Assembly (NCBI RefSeq): GCF_031457495.1
Contig: NZ_JAVDWM010000001.1
Span: 2,592,001 to 2,656,000 of the forward strand
Origin: Sphingopyxis sp. BE259
GTDB taxonomy: Bacteria > Pseudomonadota > Alphaproteobacteria > Sphingomonadales > Sphingomonadaceae
DNA: 64,000 nucleotides
Reading direction: 5' to 3'
Each line of letters begins with the position of its first letter. The first letter of the stretch is position 1. Of the stretch, positions 63,494 to 64,000 are shown piece after piece. The notes under the pieces are model-generated. The model saw nothing but the letters and a program-made list of their open reading frames with translations, was not told the DNA's origin and ran no database searches. The position numbers and the translations under genes are program-made.

Positions 63494-64000
63494 TCAGAGC
63501 ATCACCAACTCGGCCTTGGCATCCAGCGCCTGCGCCAGCGACTTCAAGCGGCGTTCGACCGATTCGCCCGCCAGATGATGCCAGCCATGATCGAGACTGA
63601 GCCGCAGCTTGCCATCGACCAGCGCGATATGACTGGCCTTAAGCGGCGCTTCGACCCCCCCGGTCAACCGCTGCGCCAGCCGGATCGCCAGCCCCCATTG
63701 CCGCGCCCGTGCCAACCGCTCGGCGCTGACCAGCGGTCCCATGTCGGGGAAATCGCCGTCGGCGCCGCCGAACCCGGCGTGCAGCGCACGGGCGAGCAGG
63801 ATGCGGCCCGGGATGTCAATGCCGCGCCAGTTGCCGTGCAGTCCGATTTCGGTCCCGCGTTCGGCGCGGAAATCGGGATTGGCCGACCAGGCAACGTCGC
63901 TGAGCAGGCTGGCGGCCAGCCGCACGCGGTTATCGGCGGGCGCCTCGCCGGTGAACAGCGGCGTGATCCATTCGGTGATCGCGCGGCCATGCGGGGCGAA
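63494..64000 (-). CDS. Ppx/GppA-type phosphatase, C-terminal fragment (cut by window edge)
   Basis: The frame runs in from the right edge to the stop at 63494 (about 168 residues seen). The sequence FAPHGRAITEWITPLF, FTGEAPADNRVRLAASLLSD and then LHGNWRGIDIPGRILLARALHAGF matches the C-terminal HD-like domain of sphingomonad exopolyphosphatase/GppA proteins. The catalytic N-terminal domain is outside the window, so activity cannot be judged. Confidence 0.65.
   Translation of the reverse strand, partial: FAPHGRAITEWITPLFTGEAPADNRVRLAASLLSDVAWSANPDFRAERGTEIGLHGNWRGIDIPGRILLARALHAGFGGADGDFPDMGPLVSAERLARARQWGLAIRLAQRLTGGVEAPLKASHIALVDGKLRLSLDHGWHHLAGESVERRLKSLAQALDAKAELVML

Overview
This window is ordinary, high-GC chromosomal DNA of an alphaproteobacterium, most likely a sphingomonad (Sphingopyxis/Sphingomonas type). 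The evidence is a ChpT-type phosphotransferase, a ccmCDEFGHI cytochrome c maturation operon, GTG/TTG starts, type-2 leuA, and many short intergenic palindromes carrying the CCCGCGAAAGCGGG core. I see no prophage, transposase, CRISPR array or rRNA; one tRNA (His) is present. Both ends are cut inside genes: an Hsp70-family gene at the left and a Ppx/GppA-type gene at the right.

Layout. 0.5-4.9 kb holds an orphan ParA ATPase, a small protein with a ribbon-helix-helix-like C-terminus, and two SPOR-domain envelope proteins. 5.1-7.1 kb holds a subclass B3 metallo-beta-lactamase with an unusual Glu zinc-site residue, divergent from an AmpR-like LysR regulator. 8.7-17.3 kb is housekeeping metabolism: serB and miaA with overlapping start codons, ilvBN-ilvC and bioFDA. 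17.5-22.9 kb holds small secreted proteins (YHS, YceI, rhodanese), then leuA behind a leucine-rich leader peptide, and a GNAT enzyme. 23-29.5 kb is more accessory: an AraC-type regulator divergent from a hydrolase/SDR/membrane-protein operon, a nitronate monooxygenase, and an AHH-type nuclease coupled to an unknown gene. 29.6-36.7 kb is kup and the ccm operon. 37-43 kb holds a leucine-dehydrogenase-type enzyme with a nested dyad operator, tRNA-His, a prolyl-hydroxylase-like protein, a SIMPL protein, an ABC-F ATPase and a DUF3703 protein.

43-50 kb is a compact, overlapping signalling operon, chpT-cheA-cheW-cheY-cheB-cheR, followed by an AmpD/AmiD-type amidase. 50-64 kb holds rluD, rpoH, two membrane proteins, mtgA, a J-domain protein, ppk2, aspS with a coupled hydrolase, a lactone-oxidase-like flavoprotein, rnd and the end of ppx.

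The strongest points for follow-up are the ParA/RHH/SPOR cluster, the Glu-type B3 lactamase with its AmpR-like regulator and perfect T-N11-A operator, the leu leader peptide, the nested dyad before the leucine dehydrogenase, and several dispersed palindrome families. One palindrome is translated into the CcmH N-terminus, and others supply ends or starts of the biotin genes. All family calls rest on reading the sequence by eye; no database search was run.
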